A stretch of 64,000 nt of DNA. Origin: Knufia peltigerae. Lineage: Eukaryota > Ascomycota > Eurotiomycetes > Chaetothyriales > Trichomeriaceae. The stretch is taken from contig JAPDRN010000030.1 in assembly GCA_030247855.1 (NCBI GenBank), positions 234,830 to 298,829 of the forward strand, in the 5' to 3' direction. Numbering within the stretch: the stretch's first letter is position 1; each line of letters opens with the position of its first letter. The position numbers and the translations under genes were made by a program. This document shows, in pieces, positions 45,175-55,893 of the stretch. Below the pieces are notes generated by a model. That model was not told the origin of the DNA, did not search any database, and saw nothing but the letters and a program-made list of their open reading frames with translations.

Positions 45175-46770
45175 ATGTTGATTGTCATCAGCCTTCAACT
45201 GACGAACTTTTGTATTGCCATTGACAATACAGTCATTGCCACAGCCATACCTAGGATCACGGATGATTTCAAATCCTTGTCGGATGTAGGATGGTACGCT
45301 TCTGCTTACCTATTGTTTGTTGCGGCATTCCAGCTGTTTTTTGGAAGACTTTATAGCTTCTTGAACATGAAGTGGTTATTCATGGCCTGCATCATGCTGT
45401 TCGAAGTTGGATCCTTGGTCTCAGCAGTCGCGCCTACTTCTGCTGCGCTTATTGCCGGCCGAGCAATTTCTGGGTTCGGTGCTTCGGGAGTCTTCACCGG
45501 ATCACTCACCACTCTGTCGACGGTTGTTCCTCTAGCCCGACGAGGTCTATTCATAGGGCTGGTCACTGCTGTATACGGCGTGGCTAGCATTGCTGGACCG
45601 TTGTTGGGAGGTATCCTAACGGACCGTGCATCTTGGAGATGGTGTTTTTATATCAATCTGCCACTCGGTGGCCTCACCATCGTCATTGTGGCAATTTGCC
45701 TCCATCCTCCGAAGCCAACGCCAAAAAAGCCGAAATCCTGGCAAGAGTATGTTCTCAGGTTCGACCCCATCGGCACGATCTTGTTTCCACCGTCTATAAT
45801 ATGTCTCTTGCTTGCGCTGCAGTGGGGAGGGACAACGTACAAATGGAGTGATGGTCGAATAATCGCGCTCTTGCTGATGTTTGGGATTCTCCTTCTCGGG
45901 TTTGGGATAGTCCAACCTTTCATGGGCGACAATGCGACTTTGAACAAGAAGGTAGTGGCCTCTCGCCACACTGCCTGTGCTACCCTCTACACTCTTTGCG
46001 TCAGCTCCTCGTTTTTCGTCATGGCATATTTCATTCCTATCTGGTTCCAGGCAATCCACAGGGCTTCTGCAGAGAAGTCTGGAATTGATCTTCTACCGTT
46101 CATGATCAGCCTCATTCTCAGCATCATGACGGGTGGCTGGGCATGCAGCAAGATTGGATATTATAATCCGTTCATGTTCGCTCCAATCACGCTCGGAACA
46201 GCCGGGGCGGGACTAATCTATACATGGGACATCGATACGTCGACGAGCAAGTTGATAGGATATCAGGTTCTCTATGGCATTGGCGTCGGGCTTGGAATTC
46301 AGCAGGCGGTAGTGGCTGTCCAGGCTGCTGCGAAGAACGTTGACATTCCTAGCAGCATAGCACTTCTTTGCTTCAGTGAAAATTGTGGCGGCGCGGTTTT
46401 TGTCAGTGTGGCTCAGAATATCTTCACGGAAAGACTTGCATCAAAGGTGCAGAATATTGCAGGTATCGACCCAGTTCAAGTCGTCAACACAGGAGCGACA
46501 GAGATAACAAGCCTGACGAAAGACAATAGTCAACTAGAGGAAATCAGGATTGCCTACAATGATGCACTGTCTCGACCATTCTTGGTCGCCCTGGTCCTGT
46601 TGTGCGTTGCGACCATTGGAACTCTTGGAGTTGACTGGAAAAGTATAAAGCAAAAAGGGCACAAAGGTAAAGATGCTGGAACAACACAAGACCCTGAGAA
46701 CGCCAAAGACGACCAAAAAGACAAAGGGCCCGAAATATCCGAGGAGGGCATTGAACTCAAGGAAGTATGA
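45175..46770 (+). CDS. MFS exporter, DHA2-type (14 TMS), 5' end uncertain
   Basis: Major facilitator drug/proton antiporter. TM1 carries LTNFCIAIDNTVIATAIPRI (DHA2 motif with the intramembrane Asp), then GWYASAYLLFVAAFQLFFGRLY (motif A), GPLLGGILTDRASWRWCFYI (motif C and the WRW of the family), and about 14 hydrophobic segments, ending in a Lys/Asp/Glu-rich cytosolic tail. The first in-frame ATG is 45175, inside TM1. Upstream in the same frame is a plausible N-terminal leader (SDSEYQGKDSKAGSDDESAY), but the only good ATG (44913) is one base out of register and closed by TGA at 45036-45038; no canonical intron repairs it. Cognate exporters of toxic metabolites often sit in their clusters; here it probably exports the isocyanide product. 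Confidence 0.82.
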   Translation: MLIVISLQLTNFCIAIDNTVIATAIPRITDDFKSLSDVGWYASAYLLFVAAFQLFFGRLYSFLNMKWLFMACIMLFEVGSLVSAVAPTSAALIAGRAISGFGASGVFTGSLTTLSTVVPLARRGLFIGLVTAVYGVASIAGPLLGGILTDRASWRWCFYINLPLGGLTIVIVAICLHPPKPTPKKPKSWQEYVLRFDPIGTILFPPSIICLLLALQWGGTTYKWSDGRIIALLLMFGILLLGFGIVQPFMGDNATLNKKVVASRHTACATLYTLCVSSSFFVMAYFIPIWFQAIHRASAEKSGIDLLPFMISLILSIMTGGWACSKIGYYNPFMFAPITLGTAGAGLIYTWDIDTSTSKLIGYQVLYGIGVGLGIQQAVVAVQAAAKNVDIPSSIALLCFSENCGGAVFVSVAQNIFTERLASKVQNIAGIDPVQVVNTGATEITSLTKDNSQLEEIRIAYNDALSRPFLVALVLLCVATIGTLGVDWKSIKQKGHKGKDAGTTQDPENAKDDQKDKGPEISEEGIELKEV

Positions 46771-48197
46771 GAAATTGTCTCTGGAGCCGGACTTGACGCT
46801 AAACTCAGATGCCAGTGGCCGTCAAGTGAATGGTGCTCCGACGGTCGGCTTTGCACGAGGGTGCTATCTAGACCAGTAGAACGCTCCGACCAAGTCCATT
46901 TCTGACACGGTCAAGCTCAGAGTCGGTAACGTTGGCTTTGATCTCATTCACCAAGTGTTGAATTCTCCCCTCATGTATCATTTGCACCATTTGCTTCATG
47001 AGAGGTGGGGAGTCTGGCAAGTAGTCAATCCATCAGAATCTCAAATCATGAGGTTCTATTGATTAAAACCACTACCAAATCAGACAGGTATAGGGATAGG
47101 CTGCGCGAGTAAGTGTGCGAGGAGCAGGCAGTGCCCAAGTCTTGGTGCTAAACCCGATTGGGTAGGCACTTATGGCTGAGTGCGTTACTGTACACAGTCA
47201 AACCATAGCCAGTCTACTCTATGCAATTCCGTCAAATCCACAGGCAATTTGCTTTTCCGAAGACACATACGGAGTAATCAGGGTTCAATCAGAGGACTAG
47301 GGCCGCTTCCCAGAGGGGCAAACGCTAGCCAATCGAAATCGGGAACGTAAAAGTACTGCAAACGAGGACGGCAACACGCGAGCACAAGGAAAATTGCTGT
47401 ACTGTCTTGCACGGTCTAGTCAGATCAGAAGAACACGGCAAATGATAACCGCCTGCGCTGTCTGTTAACATACTCCGTACATTAGGCCAAAGAACCCTCA
47501 GCGCCATCCCTGTACCCCCAAGGAATTCGAAAACTTGCTCATATTGCTTCTCTTAGGGGAAATGGAAACTTGCTCATGTTATTCTACGTTATGACTCTAG
47601 AGAATCTGAAGTCAAAACCCTTTCGGCCGTTGATGGTGCACAAACAAGCTTTCCCTCCCGACCAAGGTCTGTTGCTTGCCCTTTATCATGCACTGTAGGA
47701 TGAAGTAGTGGCCCATCGATCTACAGGAGAGCGCAGGGAAGTATGGTTTCTCGCATCAGAGACAGACCGGTCGGAATGACCGATACGCGACATTTGTCCC
47801 GTTCAGCCCACCCGAGGGTGTGATCACTACCGCCTGGGTGGTGTGGTCCGACCCTAGCGGGACCCTGGCACATGGATGCTATCGTCAACAAGCACCTTCA
47901 TCTCTTTTGGCCACTTGTGAGCATGTTTGTAGTTGACTAAATGTCCGATGGTGCTGGGTCGGGTGGCTACCATGCGCAGGTTATGCCGTCTAAGCTACCG
48001 ATGCGACTCTGGCTACTCTGGTGATATATCAAACCCGACGAACGGTTTGCCTACTCCGTAGATATTCGTCTTATTGCTGCAGAAGGATCTTCTCAAAACC
48101 TCTCCAACTCCTTCCCTCCTTGGCTCCCTCCCTTCCTCTCTGACGCGACCACCCTTCTTTGATAGATTACGCCCTGCCTCGTTGACCAATCTTCACA
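46771..48197. promoter_or_regulatory. Upstream region of siderophore-type transporter
   Basis: 1.4 kb. Two GAAACTTGCTCAT-type elements lie at 47530-47543 and 47562-47578; they are inverse copies of blocks in the array at 44.2-44.5 kb. Another TGAGCA core is at 47918. TACGGAGTA-type motifs lie at 47268, 47471 and 48052. Confidence 0.5.
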
Positions 48198-49925
48198 ATG
48201 GCTCCGGAAGAACCGATGGAAACCAAACTGCCGACCGGCACTGAAAAAGTGCTAGACTCACCGGCTCCGCCGATGCCACACGAGGCTCCCGACGCCGATG
48301 CTCAGGCAGGTGTGCAGAGCATCGAGGCCACGGCCATGGCTTGGGACAGGACGAATCTCATCATCGCATACGTGATGCTCTGGTTCATCTATTTCGTCGC
48401 GACGACCCTCAGCGGCGTCAACGGCTCGCTGTTACCGTTTGTGACATCGTCGTTCGCGCTGCACTCCCTCACTCCCACGGTCACCATCCTAAGCAGTGTT
48501 ATCGGAGGCGTCACCAACCTGACCATCGCCAAAATTCTCGATGTCTTTGGCCGTCCCCAGGGATATCTATTATGTGTTGCCCTCGACATTATTGGCCTGG
48601 TCATGATGGCTGCCTGCAATACAGTCGAGACTTACGCCGCTGCAATGGTCTTTTATACAGTCGGCAATAACGGTCTTCAGTACTTTCTATCTGTCTTCGT
48701 TGCAGACACCTCTAAACTCAAGAATCGAGGTCTGATGCAGGCCCTCGTCAACTCCGGGGTTTTCATCACTACTTGGTTGGCTGGCCCTATCTCTCAGGGA
48801 TTTCTCGACGGACCTGGCTGGCGTTGGTGCTATGGAATGTTCACCATCCTTGTCCCTGTCATAACACTCCCGCTGCTTTTCTTATTACTGAGGAATTATT
48901 CCAAAGCCAAAAAAATGGGAATTGTTCCAAAACACGAGAGTGGACGGACTAAGATTCAGTCTATCGTTTACTATTTTATTCAGTTCGACGCCATAGGGCT
49001 CCTACTCTGTTCCGCCGGCGTGGCTCTGTTTCTTCTACCCTTCAATCTTTACACCATTCAATCCAAGGGCTGGGGGTCGGCCTTGGTTATCAGTATGTTG
49101 GCCGTCGGCGTGGCCCTCCTCATCGCCTTTGTTCTATGGGAGAGGTTTTTTGCGACCTTCACATTTATCCCATACTCACTTCTTCTGGACCGGACCGTTT
49201 TAGGCGCATGTCTACTTACCGCCGCTCTCTTCTGCACCTATTCTTTGTGGTCCAGCTATCTTGGGTCATTTCTGATGGTGGTGAAAGATCAAGATGTCAC
49301 ACACGCTAGCTATGTCAATCAAACAATCACCATTGTTGGCATTGTTATAGCTATACTGGCCGGCTACTTTATCCACCGAACTGGCCACTTCAAGTCTATA
49401 TCCCTTTTTGTTGCCCTTCCATTCCTGATCCTAGGCCAGGGTTTGTTGATCTACTTCCGTCAGCCGGATGGCCAGGTTGGCTACATCGTCATGTGCCTAG
49501 TCTTTATTGCCGTCGGCCAGGGTATCGTGGAGATTACCGATGAGATTGCCATGTTGGCAGCTGCTTCGCATGAATTTGTCGCCGTTTGTCTTGCTGTCCT
49601 AGGTATATTCAGCAGCATTGGAGGCGCGATCGGGTCTACCGTCGCAGCAGCGATCTGGCAGAACATGCTTCCGAAGAGACTGGCGGCGTACCTCCCTGCC
49701 GACCAACTCCAGGATCTGACCGTCATCTACGGCTCTATCGACACGCAGTTGAGCTATCCCGTGGGCTCTCCCACCCGCCTCGCCATCCAGCACGCGTACA
49801 GCGATACGCAGGAAGTTTTGGTGGCTACCAGTGTGGGTCTGTGGGTGATCGGGCTTCTTGGCATCCTCATGTGGAGAAACATCGATACAAGGAATGTCAA
49901 GCAGGTCAAGGGTCATGTATGGTGA
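48198..49925 (+). CDS. Siderophore-iron transporter type MFS protein (Arn/Sit1/MirB family)
   Basis: 575 aa, intronless, ATG 48198 in good context (CACAATGGC). Polar N-terminus of ~55 residues, then 14 membrane segments. The family pattern is clear: YFVATTLSGVNGSLLPFVTSSF, ILSSVIGGVTNLTIAKILDVFGRPQGY (motif A of the siderophore transporter group), TVGNNGLQYFLSVFVADTS and LKNRGLMQALVNSGVFITTWLAGP. Members import ferric siderophores by proton symport, although some move other small molecules. It follows the exporter and shares inverted promoter elements with it, so it may belong to the same metal-responsive locus. Confidence 0.88.
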   Translation: MAPEEPMETKLPTGTEKVLDSPAPPMPHEAPDADAQAGVQSIEATAMAWDRTNLIIAYVMLWFIYFVATTLSGVNGSLLPFVTSSFALHSLTPTVTILSSVIGGVTNLTIAKILDVFGRPQGYLLCVALDIIGLVMMAACNTVETYAAAMVFYTVGNNGLQYFLSVFVADTSKLKNRGLMQALVNSGVFITTWLAGPISQGFLDGPGWRWCYGMFTILVPVITLPLLFLLLRNYSKAKKMGIVPKHESGRTKIQSIVYYFIQFDAIGLLLCSAGVALFLLPFNLYTIQSKGWGSALVISMLAVGVALLIAFVLWERFFATFTFIPYSLLLDRTVLGACLLTAALFCTYSLWSSYLGSFLMVVKDQDVTHASYVNQTITIVGIVIAILAGYFIHRTGHFKSISLFVALPFLILGQGLLIYFRQPDGQVGYIVMCLVFIAVGQGIVEITDEIAMLAAASHEFVAVCLAVLGIFSSIGGAIGSTVAAAIWQNMLPKRLAAYLPADQLQDLTVIYGSIDTQLSYPVGSPTRLAIQHAYSDTQEVLVATSVGLWVIGLLGILMWRNIDTRNVKQVKGHVW

Positions 49926-51393
49926 GAGCATCGAAAGAATATGTAGGTGGCTTTTCCTTGGATACGTAGGATGAGGCAAGAGGGCTACTCTGCCGCCATG
50001 TCAACCGTCTGATAAGTCATTCAACAAGTTGCCACGGCTCGAGGTATGTATGGGGACATCGATGGGAAGTGGACATTGAGAAGCAGTGACATTAAAGAAT
50101 CATGCTGGTCGGATGACATGGATTTCTTGGCCTGGAAACCAAATCCCAAATCTAGCGGCGTCACAGCACGCACTTGGCTCAGGCTATGATTGCAGTTGGG
50201 CGACCTGAAAAACTGGCAGATTGCCGAAAAGTATTCCCTGTACTACCTGTGAACCATCCATACGCGCATCGCCAATCGTCATCGTTTTGGCACAACTATT
50301 GCACCTCGCAATGGCGGCGGACGTTGACCTTTATGCGTTCATATCACTCCATCCATGGTAGAGACAACCACAACCCCGTGGACTTCTCGATAAGCAGCAA
50401 GATCTATAGCTCGATGAGACGACTGATTTCCTTTGGCCTGAGTACGAGTGTCTGGTTTCGCTCCCAACTTGTAAGCACGACTTTGAAGTCGAGTGGTTTG
50501 TCCAAGCAAATCCCGCAGCGGGAGAGCAGGCGAGCAATGGCCTTGCAATGATTTTAGAGACGCTCTCCAGATAAGTTATCCTCTCTGGATTCAGACAAGT
50601 TGTCAGGCGGTACGTAATCTTCTAGGTAGTAGAATAGCCAGGGGTCCAATATGATGTATTGTCGAGTCTGACCTCGATGACTATGAGGCGGTTTTCGATC
50701 TATTATATAGCAAAAAGGAGCGTAATTCTTCCTCCGGTTGAGGCCGTCCTCGTTGCCGCATCAACTCCCGGGACGATAACATGTATAGGCCTAGAGAATG
50801 AGGCCCTGGAGATTGCCTCAACAACGAGCGCCTCATCGGATAGAATAGGAAGAGGAATGGGTGCTAAACTGGGGTAGTAAAAGAGCGTCTTGAGGCCTAG
50901 GAATAGGCCTCCGTTTGTAAAGACCCGTTTTGGCGGAGTACTCCGCATGGGAGGCCCTTGGCCGTCTAACATCAAATCATGACCACACTTTCCAGTGACC
51001 AGTGACCAGCTTGAGCGTCGGCCAGATCAACAGTCAACTTCGTTAACTTGGGCACGCCAGTCGCACACTGGCATTGATTCAAATGTGATAAGCCCAAGAC
51101 CACTATCTCCCCCGGAAATACTGTAACATTATCCGACCAGACTAGCAGCCGTGATGCAATGAAAGTCAGATTTCGACCAAGGACTTCCGGAGGGGAACAT
51201 TTCCGCAGGGTATAAATTCGCGTGGTCAGTCGAAGAAGACCGCAGGCCGTAAAAGATTGATCATATTCATCGTTGAAAACATTTCCCCGAAGAGAATACT
51301 ACAAAAGCTTCACCCTAGCTAGTCTTAGTTAGCAAAGGTACCTGAGGCCCATCCATCAACATTCGAATTGACATCAGCACTAGACTACACACA
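49926..51393. other. Intergenic region
   Basis: 1.47 kb with only short unrecognised frames. An inverted GATAA pair (AGATAAGTTATC) lies near 50570, which is a possible GATA-factor site. No gene supported. Confidence 0.45.
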
Positions 51394-52950
51394 ATGGCAG
51401 AAGTACCAAAGTAAGTGTGTCCTGTCCTCGAAGCTGCCCGGGTACGAAACCATCAAAATCTAATGTTGAGTCTTCTATGTACAGGCCAGTGTATACTACG
51501 GCTTACAAGTCCCATCCCAGTGAGAAGATGAAGGCAGCTCTCTGGACTGGCACAAGGTCGATCGAACTGGGTGAAGTACCCAAGCCCATGATTACCGCAC
51601 CCAAGGATGCGATCGTGCACATCACCCACTGCACCATATGTGGCTCGGATCTTGCACATGTACAATGGCGATCTGAACAAGGTGATGGAAAAGGGGTTAA
51701 TCATGGGCCACGAGGCCATCGGTATCGTCGAGGAAGTCGGACCCGAAGTCAAGGACTTGAAGGTAGGGGATCGTGTCATCATCTTGCCGGTTATCGCCTG
51801 TGGGGAGTGTTTTTATTGCGGGCACAAAGAGTTTTCCCTCTGCGACCGGACCAACCCGTCTGGAGAGTTGGATCAGATGTACGGGCATCGCCTGTCGGGC
51901 ATCTTTGGCTATTCCAAGATCACGGGAAGATATCCTGGCGACCAGGCCGAGTACTGCCGCGTCCCCAACGCGGACCTCACCTGTGTCAAGGCTCCGGCGA
52001 ATGTGGACGCCAAAAAACCGGTGTCTCTCGCGGACGTCACACCCACCGCGTGGCACGGCTGTGAGCTGACAGAAGTGGGAGAAGGCGACGTCGTCGGCGT
52101 GTGGGGCTGCGGTGCTGTCGGTCTTTCGATCCAGCGTTTGGCGAAGCTGCGCGGAGCCAGCAAGGTCTACGCCGTCGACAAGGACGCGCAACGGCTTGAA
52201 ATAGCAAGGTCATTCGGCATGATTCCTGTAAATGTGAACGACCACGCCGATCCCGCAGACTATATCCTATCCGTCGAGCCGCACGGCTTGGAGCGTGGTA
52301 TCGAAGCGAGCGGGTTCAGGAGCACAAACTCGGCCGCCCACGCCACCATGAGAGCACTGGGCATCGAGGGCGACGGCTCTGATACGGCCAGCGCGGTGAT
52401 CAAGGCCACGCGTAAGGGAGGTAATGTCGCCCTGATTGGCGATTTCTTCTACTCAACCAACAATTTGCCCATTGGAATGTTGATGGAAAAAGCCATCACG
52501 CTGCGTGGAGGGCAACTATATGCGGAAAAGGTGAGTGAGATATGTCCAATGCCACAAGTCCCCCCTCTGCTGTCGGGATATGGCAGCACCGAGAAGAAAG
52601 ATGGAAAGAGAAGAAAAGCACCCACTGCCTTTACAAAAAGCATATGGTACTAATTATTTTCTGTATCTGATCTTTCTAGTATTTTCCATTCCTTCTCGAC
52701 CTAGTCGTCCAACACAAATATGACCCTTCATTCATCTTTACGCACGAAGGTAAGTCTGAAAAACCGGACTGTAGACCTCACGCCCAACCGCCGTATCTTT
52801 TCCATGGCCTACCGTTGACTAAAACCTTCTTCTTCCCCTCCAGACAATTTCGAGGACGTCTCCCAGAGTTACCACATGTTCTTCAACCACAAAGTGCCCG
52901 GAGGGATGAAAGTGTGCCTTTCCACTGCTTTTGGTCGGTCACAGACGTAA
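51394..52950 (+). pseudogene. Zinc-dependent medium-chain dehydrogenase (FDH-like) with +1 frameshift
   Basis: Four exons (51394-51410, 51485-52530, 52680-52749, 52844-52950) total 1240 nt, one base more than a whole number of codons. The frame breaks where CTICGSDL should continue as HMYNGDLNK: the sequence reads GATCTTGCACATG, with one extra G at about 51654. Both sides are otherwise well conserved: catalytic-zinc Cys in CTICGSD, LIMGHEAIGIVEEVG, structural-zinc cysteines CGECFYCGHKEFSLC, VWGCGAVGLS (NAD site), and a spliced C-terminus DLVVQHKYDPSFIFTHE. Without the base the product would be 412 aa, a glutathione-independent formaldehyde dehydrogenase-like MDR enzyme. Truncation after ~65 codons would abolish function unless this is a read error. 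Confidence 0.8.
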
Positions 52951-53106
52951 GGCCACCACTTTACTGAGAGAACAAGAAATATATACTCTATAATTCCCAA
53001 TGTCCTGCATCTTTGAGAACTGCCGTGCAATTCGACAATTCCAGAACTCACGTCATGAGTCAAACCATATAAGTTACTCATTTACTCTCGAAAACGTCCA
53101 TCATCC

Positions 53107-54237
53107 CTATACTTGCTCCAGCTTCTCGTCATACGTTATCCCTGCCAGCGTTCTAGCCTCATCCATCCATCCCAACACCCTCAAACTCTCCTGGGCCCCT
53201 ATCACACCCGGCTGTTTGTTGAATACCGCCGCCGCGATGATGTCCGCCTGATACCATATCCCCCAGCCGCTGACCGGTTTCTTGACGATCTCATTCTTTT
53301 CCGTGCCATCCTCATTCAAGTGAGCATATCCGTACCATTGCACATGCAGCTCCTCCGGCCGAATTGGCGGGAATGGAATGGCCACTGACGCTTCGGTTGC
53401 TTCAATCCTAACAGAAGGAGCCGCTTTCTGAGCACCGAGGCGAACGTAGAACGGAGGCTTGCTCGAACCGGGAATGGTCATACTGGTCGTGACGATGGCG
53501 GTGGCACCCTTGTCTTTCGTCGTAAGAACCACGGTGTTGATGTCGTCGACGTCGCCAGGCCTCTCGGGAACGCTCCAGGAACTGGAGTGCGCCACTTTTG
53601 TCTCTCCGACCTCTACCCCGTTCAGCGCAATATCCGCCCAAGTCAGTGCATAGACTCCCTGGTCTAGGAGAGCACCGCCGCCAGCAGCCTTGTCCAGAAA
53701 CCGAGATGTATCTTGGAGGTCGGGTCCGACGATGGGGAAAGAGAAATCCGAATACACCCTCCTCACTTTGCCAATCTTCGGCAAGAGCTCCTCCCGGAGG
53801 TACCTCGTCGCAGGCAGGTAGCGTGTCCACATGGCTTCCATGAGCACGCACCCCTGCTGGTTCGCAAGTTCGGTGCATTGTCGGTATTGCGCAGCATTCA
53901 TGGTTGCCGGTTTCTCGACCAAAATGTTTCTTTTACACTCGAGGGCTTTCATCACTTCTTCGTAATGCAACGGGTGAGGCGTCGACACGTAAACGATGTC
54001 AAAGTCGCCTTGCTCCAACATGGTCTGCCATGAGTTGTAGACAATGATGTCTTGGGAATTTGGGATCTTGTTGTCCTCGAACCATTTCTGGGCGCGCTCA
54101 TTTGACCCCGTGGTACTGACCGCCACCAGCTTGTGTTCATATTGTGCATCTTCACGACCGAGCAGATCTGGAAGGAAGACTGAGGCGATGTTGGATAGGG
54201 ACAGCGCCGCCCACCGGCATGTGGTTTTTGCCTCCAT
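53107..54237 (-). CDS. Gfo/Idh/MocA oxidoreductase (dihydrodiol/xylose dehydrogenase-like), altered dinucleotide motif
   Basis: 376 aa, intronless, ATG 54237. The C-terminal alpha/beta substrate domain and the conserved ILVEKPATMNAAQ block (EKP with catalytic Lys), YVSTPHPLHYEEV and GGGALLDQGVYALTWA identify the family of NADP-dependent sugar or trans-dihydrodiol dehydrogenases. At the N-terminus, where relatives have RWGI-x-GTG-x-IA, this protein reads RWAALSLSNIASVF: the glycines of the nucleotide loop are all replaced. It may bind cofactor poorly or be inactive. It faces the broken dehydrogenase gene tail-to-tail with only 156 bp between. Confidence 0.85.
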   Translation of the reverse strand: MEAKTTCRWAALSLSNIASVFLPDLLGREDAQYEHKLVAVSTTGSNERAQKWFEDNKIPNSQDIIVYNSWQTMLEQGDFDIVYVSTPHPLHYEEVMKALECKRNILVEKPATMNAAQYRQCTELANQQGCVLMEAMWTRYLPATRYLREELLPKIGKVRRVYSDFSFPIVGPDLQDTSRFLDKAAGGGALLDQGVYALTWADIALNGVEVGETKVAHSSSWSVPERPGDVDDINTVVLTTKDKGATAIVTTSMTIPGSSKPPFYVRLGAQKAAPSVRIEATEASVAIPFPPIRPEELHVQWYGYAHLNEDGTEKNEIVKKPVSGWGIWYQADIIAAAVFNKQPGVIGAQESLRVLGWMDEARTLAGITYDEKLEQV

Positions 54238-54997
54238 ACTCGGCGCACAAATGCAGGGCTTGGAGATGTGGAAAGGGTACTCTGTTGTGATAGGGAAGAA
54301 GATCTATATCACCGGCGTTCAAGACAGAAAGGACAAGGCAGATATGTCACAGGGATGCTGCTAGCTTCTTCCGCCCATTCCACATCGATCATCTCCACCG
54401 TTGGACATTTATCTGCAAAACATTGACAATCAGCTTTGAGTGCTGGTGATGGTTTGCTGCTGCCAGCCCACAAAACAACTGCGGCTCAATGACCCGGAGA
54501 GCCACCCAAATACTATGAAAGGTGGTACGGAGTACTCGCAACCCTCGACTATGGGCTCCCCAGAGAGACAGACTGTTAGGCTCCACTAGCAGATGGGGAA
54601 CCATTTGTTGGAACGAAACACCGCTCTGGTCCGCGTGCTCTCAATTTCGCCTTTTAGCCGTTTAGCCTGCCCACTGCCCAGATTCTAGACCTGTCGAAAC
54701 GGTAGATAGAACCAAGTATGCTGGGGATGACATGCCCTCTCGATAATACAAACGCATTATGTGGGAGACCCATGGAGGCCTACAGGTACAAGTAGGAGTT
54801 CTAGTCTGCCACGCGAGATCTGGGGGCATAAATCGCCGTGACTAAAACTCAGGCGATTGGCATACCACGAGCCCAGTCCCGCACGGAGGATTCAGCATGG
54901 CTTTTCATACGCTCGTAGCGCAAAGATATAGATTGTCTAGTTTGTTTGCTATTCCCTAATTCACCTCGACGGGCGAAACGCCTCTCCTATGAATCAT
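54238..54997. other. Intergenic region
   Basis: 760 bp in tandem minus orientation. One TACGGAGTA at 54526-54534. Nothing else recognised. Confidence 0.4.
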
Positions 54998-55893
54998 TCA
55001 GGACAAAACTGCAGGATGTTTCCAAGAAGTCGCACCACCATCAAGCAGCAAATCCTGACCCGTATACCAACCGCTAGCCTTGGAGGAGCATAGCCACAGC
55101 ATGGCACCTTTCAATTCTTCCGGCAACCCAATCCTCCCAAACATGGTCTCCTTCTGAAACTGCTCTACCAGACTCGGTTGTTCGGACTGCAAGCTCCTCA
55201 TCATGTCCGTCATCGTGTAGCCGGGGCTGAGACTGTTAACTCGGATTCCGTAACGGGACAGCTCCATCGCCACCGGTTTCACGAGTCCCTTGATGGCAGC
55301 TTTGGACGCCGTGTAGCATGAGATCTGCTGTGCGGTGCTGGCGATGTAGGTGGCGATACTGGCGACGAAGACGACACTTCCGGTCGTCGCGTCCTTTGCA
55401 GGTGCGTCGCCGTGTTGCGACTTGTAACGTTCGACCATGGCATTTGCGCAGGCTTGCGCCACGAGGAAGGATCCGTTGACGTTGACCGCAAAGGTCCGCT
55501 GGAGGTTTTTGTCAGAGGTGGTCAGGAAGGGTTCATCAGTCACAACGCCGGCGGCGTTGACGTTGATGTCGACGCCACCAAAGTCTTGGACGATCTGCGA
55601 GACTGTACGAGTGACCTGGTCGCGGACCGTGATGTCAATGCTATAGTACTTGACTTTGACATTATGTCTTGACTGCAACCCGAATAATGTCGGTGATGGT
55701 TCGGGTAGGATGTCCAACACGGCGATATTGCACCTTGCTGATGCGAGGACTTCGGCGAAGGCGAGACCAAGGCCACGAGCTGCCCCTGATATCACCGCCG
55801 TCTGGCCTTCCAAGTTGAACTAGAAAATTGCAATGAACATGAATATTCATGACTCTGGCGAATGCTGCCGGGTGAAGGACATACCTTGTCCAT
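54998..55893 (-). CDS. Short-chain dehydrogenase/reductase (classical SDR)
   Basis: A 9-nt first exon (55885-55893, MDK) is spliced through a 65-nt intron (GTATGT...TTCTAG) to 54998-55819, giving 276 aa starting MDKFNLEGQTAVISG. Cofactor motif SGAARGLGLAF, NNAG equivalent NVNAAGVV, catalytic Ser in VVFVASIAT, YTASKAAIKG (Tyr and Lys), and SPGYTMTDMM after the active site. Asp after strand 2 (VLDI) suggests NAD(H) preference. Complete and likely active as a sugar, polyol or ketone oxidoreductase; substrate unknown. Confidence 0.92.
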
